NCBI RefSeq assembly: GCF_000243735.2
Contig: NZ_AHMP02000004.1
Span: 8,001 to 72,000, forward strand
Length of the DNA stretch: 64,000 nucleotides
Direction of reading: 5' to 3'
Source of the DNA: Leptospira kmetyi serovar Malaysia str. Bejo-Iso9
GTDB taxonomy: Bacteria; Spirochaetota; Leptospiria; Leptospirales; Leptospiraceae
Made by a program: the position numbers and the translations under genes
The notes under the pieces: model-generated
Told to the model about the DNA's origin: nothing
The model's input: the letters and a program-made list of their open reading frames with translations, nothing else
The model's database searches: none
In this document: in pieces, positions 1 to 15,554 of the stretch
Numbering within the stretch: position 1 is the stretch's first letter
Layout of the letters: every line of letters starts with the position of its first letter

Positions 1-1
1 T

Positions 2-402
<401 letters not shown>

Positions 403-449
403 GATCGGATTATAATTTTATCCTACCTTTTCTGAAACCTGGTGCCGCA

Positions 450-2096
450 ATGAAATCAACACAAAGAAAAATATTTTCTTCTTTTATAATCTTACTCGCA
501 GGATTCCTCATTTCCTGCGGGGCTGAACTCCCCATTCAGGAGTTGAGCGACGCGAAAAACTCTATTACAAGAGCCAAAGCTGCGGGCGCAGAAAAATACG
601 CTCCCGGAGAATTGGAAGAAGCTCGTAAAAGTTTATTAACCGCGCACCAAAAAGCTTCGGAAGAGGATCTCGGAGAAACGAAAAAATCTGCGGAATACGC
701 AAGAGCGAAAGCTTTAGACGCTTCCGAAAAATCGTTTCCGTCTTCCGTAGATGACGCTCGCAAAGAATCTACGGCTGCAATCGATTCGGCCGACGAAGCC
801 TACGCTTCTCAGCTTGCTTCCGAACCTTACAACGCTTCGGTTCAACTTCGTAAAGAAGGGGATACTCTTCGCGAAACCGCGGACAGAACCTTGGAATCTT
901 ATCCGAGAGAATCCGGCGACGACGCAAAACTAAGAACCAGACTTGCGGCCTTCGATCAGTACGAAGCTTCTCGTCAAAAATATGCGGATTCCAAAAAAGC
1001 CGCAGACGAATCCAAAGTATTAGCGCTTTCTCAAAAACAACAATTGATCGATTCTCTTGCGGATATCGAAAAGAATCTGAACGACGCGGATAAATACGCG
1101 GAAGGAAAAGATCCAGAAGTTGCGGAAACCAAAAGTCGTTTGGATGGCGCAAAGTATAAGATCGAAGAAGGAAAGATCAAAGAGGGTTATGCGGAAATCG
1201 ATGATATTCGTAAGAAATCCGGCGAACTTGTCGCAAAAAATATCAAAGCTTACGCTGAGAAACAAAAGGAACTTGCGAAACAAAGTGTAGCAAGTGCGAC
1301 CACAAAACTTGCATCTTTTGATAAGAATAAAGTCAACGCTTCCAGAGATTTCCAAGTTTCTTACCAAAGAGCGGAAGAAAATCTGAAAGCTGCTGAAGAA
1401 TCCAGAGTATCCGCTGAAGATTTATATTCTTCCGAAAAATACGAAGATTCTATCTCTCGCTCCGAAGAAGCGATTCGTCTTTCCAGAATCGTAGTGGATC
1501 AGTCCACCGAACTCGCAGAGAGAATGGAAAGAAAAACGACCGGCGATAAGGTTGCAGGACGCGACACAAAAACCGGTGACGACAAAAAGAATAGTACTAA
1601 GAATCAAAACACGACCGAAGGAAAAAATTCTTCCACAAAATGGGGAGAAGACGGTTTACCGGAAGGTTGGAAACGTTATGTGGTTCGTAAAAAAGTTCCT
1701 GCGGATTGTCTCTGGAGAATTTCCAAAGATAAAAGACATTACGGAACTGCTAAGCTTTGGAGAAGAATCTACGAAGCGAACCGCAGCAAAATTAGAAATC
1801 CGAATTTGATTTATCCGAAACAAGTTCTTTTGATTCCGCCTAAAAAAGGACCGACTAAGTTTGATAAGAGTCAGGCTCCGAGTAAGAAAAAGCCTACTGC
1901 AGAAGAAGTAGAGGCAATCGAGCAGAATCAAAAACCAGCGGCTCCGGAAGAATCCGAGTCGGGGGAACCGGATAACAAAAAGAAAACGGAAACAGCTACT
2001 CCACCTCCAGCGGAAGATAATTCCGACGCGGCAGGCGGGGAAGAAGCTCCTGAAGAAGAAAACGGAGAAGAGGAAAATCCGGAAAATCTTCAGTAG
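450..2096 (+). CDS. LysM-domain lipoprotein with long coiled-coil-like region
   Basis: A 548-residue predicted lipoprotein. The signal peptide ends in the lipobox LISC with acylated Cys23. Residues 30-365 are rich in Ala, Lys, Glu and Ser with few hydrophobic blocks, suggesting long helical or coiled-coil structure across the periplasm. A LysM-like peptidoglycan-binding domain lies at about 409-466 (starts RYVVRKK, ends VLLIPPKKG, with the usual NPNLIYPKQ segment). The tail from about 470 is a low-complexity Glu/Pro/Lys region. The layout suggests a lipoprotein that links a membrane to the cell wall, which is inference. The gene ends just before a strong terminator. Confidence 0.85.
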   Translation: MKSTQRKIFSSFIILLAGFLISCGAELPIQELSDAKNSITRAKAAGAEKYAPGELEEARKSLLTAHQKASEEDLGETKKSAEYARAKALDASEKSFPSSVDDARKESTAAIDSADEAYASQLASEPYNASVQLRKEGDTLRETADRTLESYPRESGDDAKLRTRLAAFDQYEASRQKYADSKKAADESKVLALSQKQQLIDSLADIEKNLNDADKYAEGKDPEVAETKSRLDGAKYKIEEGKIKEGYAEIDDIRKKSGELVAKNIKAYAEKQKELAKQSVASATTKLASFDKNKVNASRDFQVSYQRAEENLKAAEESRVSAEDLYSSEKYEDSISRSEEAIRLSRIVVDQSTELAERMERKTTGDKVAGRDTKTGDDKKNSTKNQNTTEGKNSSTKWGEDGLPEGWKRYVVRKKVPADCLWRISKDKRHYGTAKLWRRIYEANRSKIRNPNLIYPKQVLLIPPKKGPTKFDKSQAPSKKKPTAEEVEAIEQNQKPAAPEESESGEPDNKKKTETATPPPAEDNSDAAGGEEAPEEENGEEENPENLQ

Positions 2097-2122
2097 TAAA
2101 GAAGCTGAGAGTTTTCAGAAGA

Positions 2123-2157
2123 AAGGCTTGGTAGAAATACCGGGCCTTTTTTGTTTT
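2123..2157 (+). terminator. Rho-independent terminator after the LysM lipoprotein gene
   Basis: An 11-bp stem (AAGGCTTGGTA paired with TACCGGGCCTT, two G-T wobbles) with a GAAA tetraloop is followed by a T-rich run TTTTTTGTTTT. It sits 27 nt after the stop codon at 2096 and should end the upstream transcript. Confidence 0.88.
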
Positions 2158-2165
2158 CGGGGGAT

Positions 2166-2317
2166 GTGGGCGGAGTTACGACCACTTTCTCAGTAAATCG
2201 GCGCTGCGCTCGAGAACTCGGCGCGGCAAAATTGTTTTAACGCGCATCCAAAGTATTCGATCTTTCGACATTCGACGATCTATCCTGTACTCCAAAAGTG
2301 GTCGTTACTCCAGCCAC
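2166..2317. repeat. 152-bp element with 23-bp inverted terminal repeats (MITE-like)
   Basis: The left end (2166-2188) and the reverse complement of the right end (2295-2317) match at 20 of 23 positions and share the core ACGACCACTTT. The roughly 106-bp interior has no convincing ORF. This is the architecture of a miniature inverted-repeat element or a large hairpin. No clear target-site duplication is visible. It occupies much of the 403-bp gap between the LysM lipoprotein gene and nadC. The rest of that gap, apart from the terminator, shows nothing I can name. Confidence 0.6.
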
Positions 2318-2499
2318 AAAAAAACTTCCGTTGACATTCACGAAAAATTGAAATCCCGAACCTCGCATTTGGTAAAGATTTTGAACAAAAAGAAATTGAA
2401 CTTAACTTGGAGAAGCTACGACAGACGCTTATTTTAAAATCACCTTTGAAATTCACTTGATTGTGGCTTTCGCATTGTAAAACTTTCTTTTGTAGTCAA

Positions 2500-3375
2500 A
2501 TGAAACGCGCTTATACTCATCCGATCTCTTCCGTAAGCTATCAAGACTATGAAACCCTGGTAAAACTCGCCTGGGAAGAAGATTGCCCGGAAGAAGACAT
2601 CACATCCGTATCTCTATTCTCACCCGACCAAAAAGCAACCGCAAGTTTGAACGCAAGAGAACCCGGAATTCTCTGTGGAACAGGAGTATTAGAAGTTTTG
2701 AATGTTCTTTGCGGAAACGGAATCCGGTCGGAACATTTTAAAAAGGACGCGGAGAATTTTCAAAAAGGCGAAACACTTCTGAAAATTCACGGAAGCCTCG
2801 TTCATATCTTGAGAATCGAAAGAATTCTTCTTAATTTTTTACAATATCTTTCCGGCATCTCCACTCGAACCGGAGAAGTCGTTCAAAAATACGGACAAAA
2901 GGGTCTGATGATTTTGGACACGCGTAAAACTCTTCCGGGTTATCGCAAGCTCGCAAAGTATGCGGTTTACTGCGGAGGCGGAAGCAATCACAGGCTCAAT
3001 CTTTCCGAGATGGCGATGATCAAGGACAATCATCTCGCGATGTATTCTTCCTCGCACGAACCGGTTGGAAAAATCAAAGCTCGTTTTCCGGGAAGAATCG
3101 TGGAAGTGGAGATCGATTCCCTTTCACAACTCGAAGACGCGATCGGTTCAGGAGCGGAAGTGATTCTACTCGATAATTTTTCATTGGAAGATACGAAGTC
3201 CGCGTATTCCATTCTCAGGCAAAAGGCGCCTAACGTGCAGATTGAATTTTCGGGAGGAATCACTCCGGAAAAACTAGAAGCTCTTTCCGAGTTTTCAGGA
3301 GCGGGCGTGAGCATGGGTTATCTTACGCATACGACCCGTTTTCTGGATCTCGGTCTGGACATAGAACAACATTGA
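2500..3375 (+). CDS. nadC: Nicotinate-nucleotide pyrophosphorylase (carboxylating)
   Basis: Quinolinate phosphoribosyltransferase of de novo NAD synthesis, converting quinolinate and PRPP to nicotinate mononucleotide, CO2 and PPi. Recognised from the N-terminal substrate domain (WEEDCPEEDITS) and the alpha/beta-barrel signature LDTRKTLPGYRKLAKYAV followed by GGGSNHRLNLSEMAMIKDNH, which carries the PRPP/quinolinate-contacting Lys, His and Arg residues. The frame stays open to a TTG at 2461, but the ATG at 2500 gives the usual 291-residue length and starts just before the conserved region, so I use it. The stop is 1 nt before the rel start, implying one transcript. No nadA or nadB lies in the window. 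Confidence 0.95.
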   Translation: MKRAYTHPISSVSYQDYETLVKLAWEEDCPEEDITSVSLFSPDQKATASLNAREPGILCGTGVLEVLNVLCGNGIRSEHFKKDAENFQKGETLLKIHGSLVHILRIERILLNFLQYLSGISTRTGEVVQKYGQKGLMILDTRKTLPGYRKLAKYAVYCGGGSNHRLNLSEMAMIKDNHLAMYSSSHEPVGKIKARFPGRIVEVEIDSLSQLEDAIGSGAEVILLDNFSLEDTKSAYSILRQKAPNVQIEFSGGITPEKLEALSEFSGAGVSMGYLTHTTRFLDLGLDIEQH

Positions 3376-3376
3376 G

Positions 3377-5401
<2,025 letters not shown>

Positions 5402-5414
5402 ACGAGGTAGTTAC

Positions 5415-7220
<1,806 letters not shown>

Positions 7221-7231
7221 TATTCAAAAAT

Positions 7232-8299
<1,068 letters not shown>

Positions 8300-8477
8300 A
8301 AGAGGTCGGTAGACCGTCCACTTTCGGCAATACCGGATTTCTTCGAGCGCACAAAAGGGCCGGAGTTCCGTCCACATCGCGGCTCCCACGTAGTTTGTAG
8401 GCCCATTTTTCTTTTTACAGAATGACCTTCCGTGGAAGAGTGGATTTGGACCGAAATTCCAAAAGGAACCTGTAGAA

Positions 8478-9779
<1,302 letters not shown>

Positions 9780-10559
9780 ATGCGGATCGGAATTTTCGGT
9801 TTAGGTTATACCGGAATTCGGATTTCCGAAACGTTAAGATCCAAAGAAAACGTGGAACTGAACACGTTCTCTTCAAACACGACCGTTGCAGGAACGAGAA
9901 TATTCGATTTTTCGAATGCAGATTCCTTAAAAAAGTTCGGGGAAGAATTTTCACAAAACTTCTTCGATCTTTGTATCGTAACGTTTCCGATTCAAAAACT
10001 TTCCGATCCGAATTCGTTTATCAATTTGGTGTTTTCTTCCTGTAAGAATCCCGTTCTGATCGGAACCACGAGCATTTATCAAAGGGTTCCCGATATCGTC
10101 GAAACGACTCCTCTTCAGGAAGACCACGACCGGTTTGCGGTCGAAAAAGAATGGCTCCAAAGAGGAGGTAAAATTCTCAGGGTATCCGGAATCTACGGAC
10201 CGTTGAGAAACCCCGCGGATTGGGCGAGAAAGGGACTCGTAAAAAAAAGTTCGAGACAACTCAATCTGATTCACGGAGACGATATTGCGCGAACGATTTT
10301 CCTGTTAGTCGAAAAGATCGAAAGGGAAGGAATCGAGAGCGTTCCGAACGTTCTCAATCTTTCGGACAATCAATGGCATACTTGGAAAGAAATTTTTTCC
10401 TTTCTGGAAGAACACGGAAAAATTTCCAAAACGGAGATCGAAGAATCGCCGAAAGAGGATTGTTTTATCGACAGCGAACGGATTCGAAACCTGCTTCCTG
10501 ATTTACAAACAAAAGACTTTTGGGCAGAGTTGGAAAATCTGGAAGGAATCAGTGATTAG
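9780..10559 (+). CDS. NAD(P)-binding epimerase/reductase-like protein (extended SDR type)
   Basis: A 259-residue protein beginning with a Rossmann nucleotide-binding motif GIFGLGYTG and containing VSGIYGPLRNP, which is typical of extended or atypical SDR proteins related to YeeZ and sugar epimerases. The usual YxxxK catalytic pair is not obvious: the nearest segment is STSIYQRVP-like, without the lysine. Activity is therefore uncertain. It follows purB with no gap and overlaps the GTG start of the next gene by 8 nt, placing it inside an operon with a membrane regulator. Confidence 0.75.
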   Translation: MRIGIFGLGYTGIRISETLRSKENVELNTFSSNTTVAGTRIFDFSNADSLKKFGEEFSQNFFDLCIVTFPIQKLSDPNSFINLVFSSCKNPVLIGTTSIYQRVPDIVETTPLQEDHDRFAVEKEWLQRGGKILRVSGIYGPLRNPADWARKGLVKKSSRQLNLIHGDDIARTIFLLVEKIEREGIESVPNVLNLSDNQWHTWKEIFSFLEEHGKISKTEIEESPKEDCFIDSERIRNLLPDLQTKDFWAELENLEGISD

Positions 10560-11652
10560 CGAAATTACGAATATTCTCCATTTCTTTTCCATAGGCGGAC
10601 TCGTTTCGCTTTTCATTTTTTTTCTGGCGCGTTATTGGTACGATATTCGGGGAAGAATCGCGGTATGTTTTATCGTGACCATTCTCGCGTATCTCATCTT
10701 AAACTTGGATGTGAACGTTCAAATTCCTTTTCTCGCGCGCAACATTCTGTTCCTGTGTCTGCTGGCTCTTCCGTTTTTTTATTGGCTGATCACCTTAGCG
10801 GCGTTCGACGATCATTTCGAAATCAAAACCTGGTTTTGGTTTCTACTGATCGGCAAGTTGATTATCTCAGCGGTCGTCACGTATCCAGAACTCGGGCAAA
10901 TTTCGCTTCGCGGTCCCGTGGAATCCGAAAGAACTCTTTCCCGAATTTTATTACCTTCCATCTTTTCTCTCGGTTTCGTTTTGGCCGCGATCATACAAAC
11001 GTATATCGGAAGAAAGGACGATCTCGTCGAATCCAGAAGAACTCTTAGACAAATCCACATTCTCATTTCGGGAACAGTGATTGCGCTTAACATTTTTTCG
11101 CATCTGTTCTTACGCGGAAAAGAATTGTCCGAAATACTCGATCTGATCAACGGACTTCTCGCTTGGGGATTGATCCTCGCGTTTCACTTTTTGATGTTCG
11201 AGTTGAAGGAAGGTCTAATCCAAAAACGGGAAGGTGCGGTCGAAGAGGAAAAAACTCCCCCGGTTGATCCGGTTCTTCAGAAAAAGCTAATAGACGCTTT
11301 TGAAAAAGAGAAGATGTATCGTTCGGAAGGACTTACGATCCGAAGTCTCGCCGAAGAACTTCAGGTTCACGAATACAAACTCAGAAGGTTGATCAACGGC
11401 AATCTGGGTTTTCGTAATTTTAACGATTTTTTAAACCGATATAGAATTCAGGAAGCCTGCGAAATCTTATTGGATTCGGAAAAGGACGAGATTCCCGTTA
11501 TTCGAATCGCGATGGATCTGGGTTATCAATCCCTCGGTCCTTTCAACCGCGCCTTTAAGGAACTTACGTCCTTTACGCCGACCGAATATAGAAAAAACCG
11601 CGTGGAACCGAAAATAAACCTGAACGATTTTGAAAAGAGTAAGCTTAAATAG
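10552..11652 (+). CDS. Membrane-anchored AraC-family transcriptional regulator
   Basis: A 366-residue protein. The first 220 residues contain about six or seven hydrophobic helices (starting ILHFFSIGGLVSLFIFFLA). A cytoplasmic AraC/XylS-type helix-turn-helix domain lies at about 265-350: IRSLAEELQVHEYKLRRLI, then IRIAMDLGYQSLGPFNRAFK and FTPTEYR. This 7TM-like sensor joined to an AraC domain is a known architecture in Leptospira and Bacteroidetes. The start is a GTG at 10552 preceded by GGAAGGA and overlaps the upstream gene. The ligand is unknown. The hydroxylase gene 40 nt downstream is a reasonable first target guess. Confidence 0.85.
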   Translation: MISEITNILHFFSIGGLVSLFIFFLARYWYDIRGRIAVCFIVTILAYLILNLDVNVQIPFLARNILFLCLLALPFFYWLITLAAFDDHFEIKTWFWFLLIGKLIISAVVTYPELGQISLRGPVESERTLSRILLPSIFSLGFVLAAIIQTYIGRKDDLVESRRTLRQIHILISGTVIALNIFSHLFLRGKELSEILDLINGLLAWGLILAFHFLMFELKEGLIQKREGAVEEEKTPPVDPVLQKKLIDAFEKEKMYRSEGLTIRSLAEELQVHEYKLRRLINGNLGFRNFNDFLNRYRIQEACEILLDSEKDEIPVIRIAMDLGYQSLGPFNRAFKELTSFTPTEYRKNRVEPKINLNDFEKSKLK

Positions 11653-11695
11653 GGGTTTCAGTTCATAATCAAATCCTATAAAGGGGAGAATGGAA

Positions 11696-12529
11696 ATGGA
11701 AGAATTGCTTTCTAAGGTCGGTTACTCCGGCTTCTTCGGAATCGTCTGGGGAACCCTGTTGATACGTTATCTGCTCTTTGCCGGAACCGCCTTCTTGGTC
11801 GTTTGGATTTTATTGGGTAAAAAACTTTCCCACAAATTGATCCAGGGTAAAAAACCGGAACGGGAAAAGATTCTTCACGAGGTTAAGTATTCCCTGATCA
11901 CTTTTTTGATCTTCGCGCTTTCGGGCGTGTTCACCGCTTGGTCTCAGGTGAACGGATACAATCTGATCTACGACGACGTTTCCGATTACGGAATCGGTTA
12001 TCTGATCTTCAGCGTCTTCGCTTTGATTCTTTTTCACGACACGTATTTTTATTGGACGCATCGTATGATGCATCATAAACTTCTGTTTAAAAGTTTCCAT
12101 TTGGTTCATCACAAGTCGACCAACCCTTCCCCTTGGGCGGCGTTTTCGTTTCATCCTCTGGAGGCGATCGTGGAATCGGGAATCATTCCGTTGGCTTCGG
12201 TGATTCTTCCCTTACATCAGGGAGCGATGATCGTTTTCTTCGTTTATATGACTTCGCTTAACGTTTTGGGTCACCTTTCCTACGAACTTTTTCCCTCCTG
12301 GTTTTTAAGAAGCCGATTCACGAATTGGCATAACACGACCACACACCACAACATGCATCATAAGTATTTCAACTGCAACTATTCCCTCTATTTCAATTTT
12401 TGGGATAAGGTTATGGGAACCAATCACGAGAAATACAAAGAAACCTTCGAAGAGATCGCTTCGAGGTCTTCTGATTCGTCCGATTCTACATTAGAAAAAG
12501 TGAATTCGGAAGGAACGGTCGCGGCTTAA
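11696..12529 (+). CDS. Sterol desaturase / fatty acid hydroxylase family protein
   Basis: Integral membrane di-iron oxygenase of the fatty acid hydroxylase superfamily. The three histidine clusters are present: HDTYFYWTHRMMHH, HLVHHKS and HNTTTHHNMHHKYF, together supplying the eight or more His iron ligands. Several hydrophobic helices flank them. Two in-frame ATGs exist at 11690 and 11696. The SD GGGGAG at 11683-11688 is only 1 nt from the first but 7 nt from the second, so I chose 11696. It probably modifies a lipid; the substrate is not evident. The Ser/Asp-rich C-terminus is unremarkable. Confidence 0.88.
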   Translation: MEELLSKVGYSGFFGIVWGTLLIRYLLFAGTAFLVVWILLGKKLSHKLIQGKKPEREKILHEVKYSLITFLIFALSGVFTAWSQVNGYNLIYDDVSDYGIGYLIFSVFALILFHDTYFYWTHRMMHHKLLFKSFHLVHHKSTNPSPWAAFSFHPLEAIVESGIIPLASVILPLHQGAMIVFFVYMTSLNVLGHLSYELFPSWFLRSRFTNWHNTTTHHNMHHKYFNCNYSLYFNFWDKVMGTNHEKYKETFEEIASRSSDSSDSTLEKVNSEGTVAA

Positions 12530-12533
12530 TAAA

Positions 12534-14612
12534 TTATTTCTGACCCGTAGGAGGAAAGGAAACGGTCGTCGTAAAACCTTCGGCGCTCGTGGATTCCTCC
12601 AGGGTTCCTTTCAGCTGATGCGTAAGTAATTGTACGAGTTCGGTTCCTAAGGAATCCTTTTTCGGTTGAGAATTCGGAGATTTTCCCGGACCGTTGTCGG
12701 TCACTTCGAGACGGGAATAGTTTCGATCGTCGAGTTTAAAACTTACGCTTAATTTTTTCAAACCTCGGATTTTCGGAAACGCATGTTTCATCGAATTCGT
12801 GATGAGTTCGTTGAGAATCAAACCCAAAGGAATCAGAATCGATTGGTTGAGAACGATCGAATCGCAGTGAACGTCGATCTGAAGTTCGGCCTCATCGTAT
12901 CCGAAAAAACGCATCAGGTTCGAGATCAGCTTTCGGATGTAATCCGGAAGAAACGTCTGGCTCTCGACACTTTTTGAATATAACGTTTCGTGAATCATCG
13001 CCATCGAAGCGATTCGATTCTGACTGTCCTCCAAAACCTTCTTCGCGTTCGGATCCTGGGAATACTCGGATTGTAACCCGATCAGACTTGATAAAACCTG
13101 CATATAGTTTTTCACTCTGTGATGGATTTCCCGGAGTAGAAGTTCCTTTTCTTTAAGTGAATTGCTGATCAATTCTTCCGCTCGTTTCGGAAGAGAATAG
13201 TCGATGATAACCCCTTCCAAACCTTGCAACGTTCCGTCGGCGGCAAAAACTCCGATTCCTTGTTCGAAACACCACTGGATGCTTCCGTCTTTTTTGCGGA
13301 TTCTATACGTGATTTGGTACGGAGTCTGGGATTCCACCGAAGACGAGACCCCCGTTGCCACCTCGTCGCGATCCTCTTCCACAATTATATCACCGAAATC
13401 TAATATTTTTTTTTCTATAAAATCCTCGGACGAATAACCGGTCAGTTGAAGACAACCTTCGCTGATGTATTCCATCGTCCAATGAGGAGGATCGTTTTTA
13501 CAACGATAGACGATTCCGGAGATATTGCTGATGATCGTTGAGATCTGTCTTTCGCTTTCGCGGAGTTTTTCCTCGACCTGTTTGAACGACGTGATGTCCA
13601 CGATCATCGCGAGCGCACCGTCGTAATTCCCCTGATCGTCGTAAAGCGGATTGGCGGAAGCGATCGCGTATTTTTGTTCGCCTTTTGCGTTTACGAAATT
13701 GTATTCCGAAATTTCGCTGATTCCTTTTTTTCTCGCCTCCAAACGATCGGCGACGGCCTTTCTACGTTCGGGTTCGACGATGTCCAAGATGTTTCGACCG
13801 ACCATCTTATCGGGATCGATTCCGTATAATTCTCCGATTTTATGATTGGCAAAGGTCGTACTTCCTTCCCGATCCAAGATCCAAATTCCTTCCTGGGAAG
13901 TGTCTATGATTTTCTTATATAAGGAATCGAGTCTGTTCTCCGATTCTCTGGACCATTCGAAGTATATGATTAAAATTGAAATCGAACTCGTTAGACGAAA
14001 CAGGCCTCCGAGTAAAAATCCGAAAACCGCAAGTTCGGGGACCGGTCTCAAAACGGGATAGTCGATGATATGAATTCCCCAAAGAATAAAGTTCCAACCT
14101 CCGATGAGGGTTCCCTTATAATGAGAGGAAGGAAGTTTGAGAAGAATCAAACCGGAATAAATATGCGCGGCGCCGACGATGATATAAATCGGAGTCGAAG
14201 CAAGATCGGAACCGGGGAAATAAATTTCTTCCAGGATCGTCCAAAAAATTCCGATCGGAAAGATCCAGTAGATCGTTTTAGGAAATTCTTTTTTGCTAAA
14301 AAGAAACGTTCCTAGGAGTAAAAAGAACGCGCGGGTCACGTCCGAAGAATGGATTAGGACGGAAATCCACGCGTTTTCCTCGATCGCCGCTCGGAATAAA
14401 TTTCCGGAAAGAAAAACCAATTGGAAAAACCAGGAAAGAAACCAGAATAGAAGGAACTTATGTTTTTCCGTCCAGTAAAGAAACAAATAGACTAAGTTGA
14501 GTATGATGACCGTCGTTAATGCGAAAAGAATGGAAGGGATAATCCAAGACGGTTGCATGTTACTTGAGAACAAGGTCAGATTAACCCATCCTTCCGGTTT
14601 CCGGCAATCCAT
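12534..14612 (-). CDS. PAS-domain sensor histidine kinase (HisKA_2 type)
   Basis: A 692-residue membrane kinase. The N-terminal third has about seven hydrophobic helices. Two PAS/PAC units follow (IIDTSQEGIWILDREGSTTF, and a second beginning STIISNISGIVYRC). A HisKA_2 phosphoacceptor motif EIHHRVKNYMQVLSSLI and a C-terminal HATPase with NELITNSMKHAFP and DNGPGKS complete it. HisKA_2 kinases often act with response regulators lacking a DNA-binding domain. No partner regulator is adjacent. The ATG at 14612 gives the longest frame; an ATG 18 codons in (14558) is also possible and starts right before the first membrane helix. The gene is convergent with the hydroxylase gene, 4 bp apart. Confidence 0.9.
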   Translation of the reverse strand: MDCRKPEGWVNLTLFSSNMQPSWIIPSILFALTTVIILNLVYLFLYWTEKHKFLLFWFLSWFFQLVFLSGNLFRAAIEENAWISVLIHSSDVTRAFFLLLGTFLFSKKEFPKTIYWIFPIGIFWTILEEIYFPGSDLASTPIYIIVGAAHIYSGLILLKLPSSHYKGTLIGGWNFILWGIHIIDYPVLRPVPELAVFGFLLGGLFRLTSSISILIIYFEWSRESENRLDSLYKKIIDTSQEGIWILDREGSTTFANHKIGELYGIDPDKMVGRNILDIVEPERRKAVADRLEARKKGISEISEYNFVNAKGEQKYAIASANPLYDDQGNYDGALAMIVDITSFKQVEEKLRESERQISTIISNISGIVYRCKNDPPHWTMEYISEGCLQLTGYSSEDFIEKKILDFGDIIVEEDRDEVATGVSSSVESQTPYQITYRIRKKDGSIQWCFEQGIGVFAADGTLQGLEGVIIDYSLPKRAEELISNSLKEKELLLREIHHRVKNYMQVLSSLIGLQSEYSQDPNAKKVLEDSQNRIASMAMIHETLYSKSVESQTFLPDYIRKLISNLMRFFGYDEAELQIDVHCDSIVLNQSILIPLGLILNELITNSMKHAFPKIRGLKKLSVSFKLDDRNYSRLEVTDNGPGKSPNSQPKKDSLGTELVQLLTHQLKGTLEESTSAEGFTTTVSFPPTGQK

Positions 14613-14919
14613 TTTCCGAGAGTAAGGATTTAATATTCAAAATCCTGCATTTAGTTTTAGCGTTTTAAACCGAATTGAAAGCGGAACCGCTCCCTCAAAG
14701 AAAGGATCTTATTTGTTAAGACGGTAATTTTACGATGGATTCGGCTTTCTTTTCGCGCAGGCTCGTTTCCATTCGCGCCGAAGAACGCGATTTCATAATC
14801 TCGAACACCTCTTGACACATTTGTTTCATTTTAAATCAATGAAAAGAGGATTCGAAAGAATCGTCCGTTCTTCCGTGTTTTGTTTCGGATTTCAGACTTT
14901 GATTGATTAGGAAAAATGT
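14613..14919. other. Divergent intergenic region (307 bp)
   Basis: This separates the minus-strand kinase gene from the plus-strand lipoprotein gene. Apart from a possible promoter for the lipoprotein and a short GATTC-GAAA-GAATC hairpin near 14850, I see no gene or repeat. Confidence 0.5.
14812..14840 (+). promoter_or_regulatory. Possible sigma70 promoter for the 14920 lipoprotein gene
   Basis: A consensus -35 TTGACA at 14812-14817 is followed 17 nt later by ATCAAT, a weak -10. A transcript from here would have a 5' leader of roughly 75 nt containing the small GAAA-loop hairpin. The call is based on sequence match only. Confidence 0.35.
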
Positions 14920-15534
14920 ATGCTACTTAGAATTGTCTTTTTTTGTATTTTGATCCAGATCGGATCCGTTTCCTGTAAATCGAAGGAGGAAGACAAGTTG
15001 ACCGGAGCCGAGTTCGCGGCCTTAGTCGGTCTTCTCGGAAGTTACGGACAAACCAATCAGGACGCGGATACGGCTTGGGGAATCGTCGCAGCTGCGGGAA
15101 AATTCAGAACCGATTTGATTCTTACCTATGGCGCGTCTCAAAACGTAACCGATACTTGCCCCGGCGGAGGACAGGTCACCGTCACGGGAAGTTTTACGAA
15201 ACCTTCCGCGGACACGCTCGTAAATCTTCAGTATCAATTTCAAAGTTGTAAAATTTTATTGGATGCGAACGTTCCGAGTTTTGTTCGAAGCGGTCTTACG
15301 TTGACTTCGGATTATACGATTACGGGAACGATGACCGAGTCCGGTTCTTACAATTCCTCGACGACGAATCTGAATTACACGGCGACGAATCTTACCGTCG
15401 TAGGTTCTCAAACGAACACTGGTTACGTGTTGGGATCTCCCGCAACGATTTCAAATTCGAACTGCGAGATCACGATCCATAGGCCCGCAAAGGGTCTAAA
15501 CGGAACGATCTGCACAAGAAGTTTTGCATATTAG
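14920..15534 (+). CDS. Hypothetical lipoprotein
   Basis: A 204-residue protein with a signal peptide and lipobox SVSC (Cys19). The mature part is rich in Thr, Ser, Gly and Asn with beta-type alternation (for example DYTITGTMTESG) and holds several Cys residues that could pair in the periplasm. I do not recognise a domain. It is preceded by GGAAAA and the ATG at 14920 directly precedes the signal peptide. It stands alone between two minus-strand blocks. Confidence 0.75.
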   Translation: MLLRIVFFCILIQIGSVSCKSKEEDKLTGAEFAALVGLLGSYGQTNQDADTAWGIVAAAGKFRTDLILTYGASQNVTDTCPGGGQVTVTGSFTKPSADTLVNLQYQFQSCKILLDANVPSFVRSGLTLTSDYTITGTMTESGSYNSSTTNLNYTATNLTVVGSQTNTGYVLGSPATISNSNCEITIHRPAKGLNGTICTRSFAY

Positions 15535-15554
15535 AATAAAATAATATTCTTTCG

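Noticed and set aside
2490..2502. LexA-like TTTGTAGTCAAA at the nadC start
   Set aside because: The spacer is four bases rather than the five of the TTTG-N5-CAAA site known from Leptospira, and nadC is not an SOS gene.
8300..8477. Short inverted motifs between the kinase-like gene and purB (GGTCGGTAGACC, CCGGAGTTCCG)
   Set aside because: Similar to repeat-boundary palindromes, but without the rest of the repeat. Too short to call an element.
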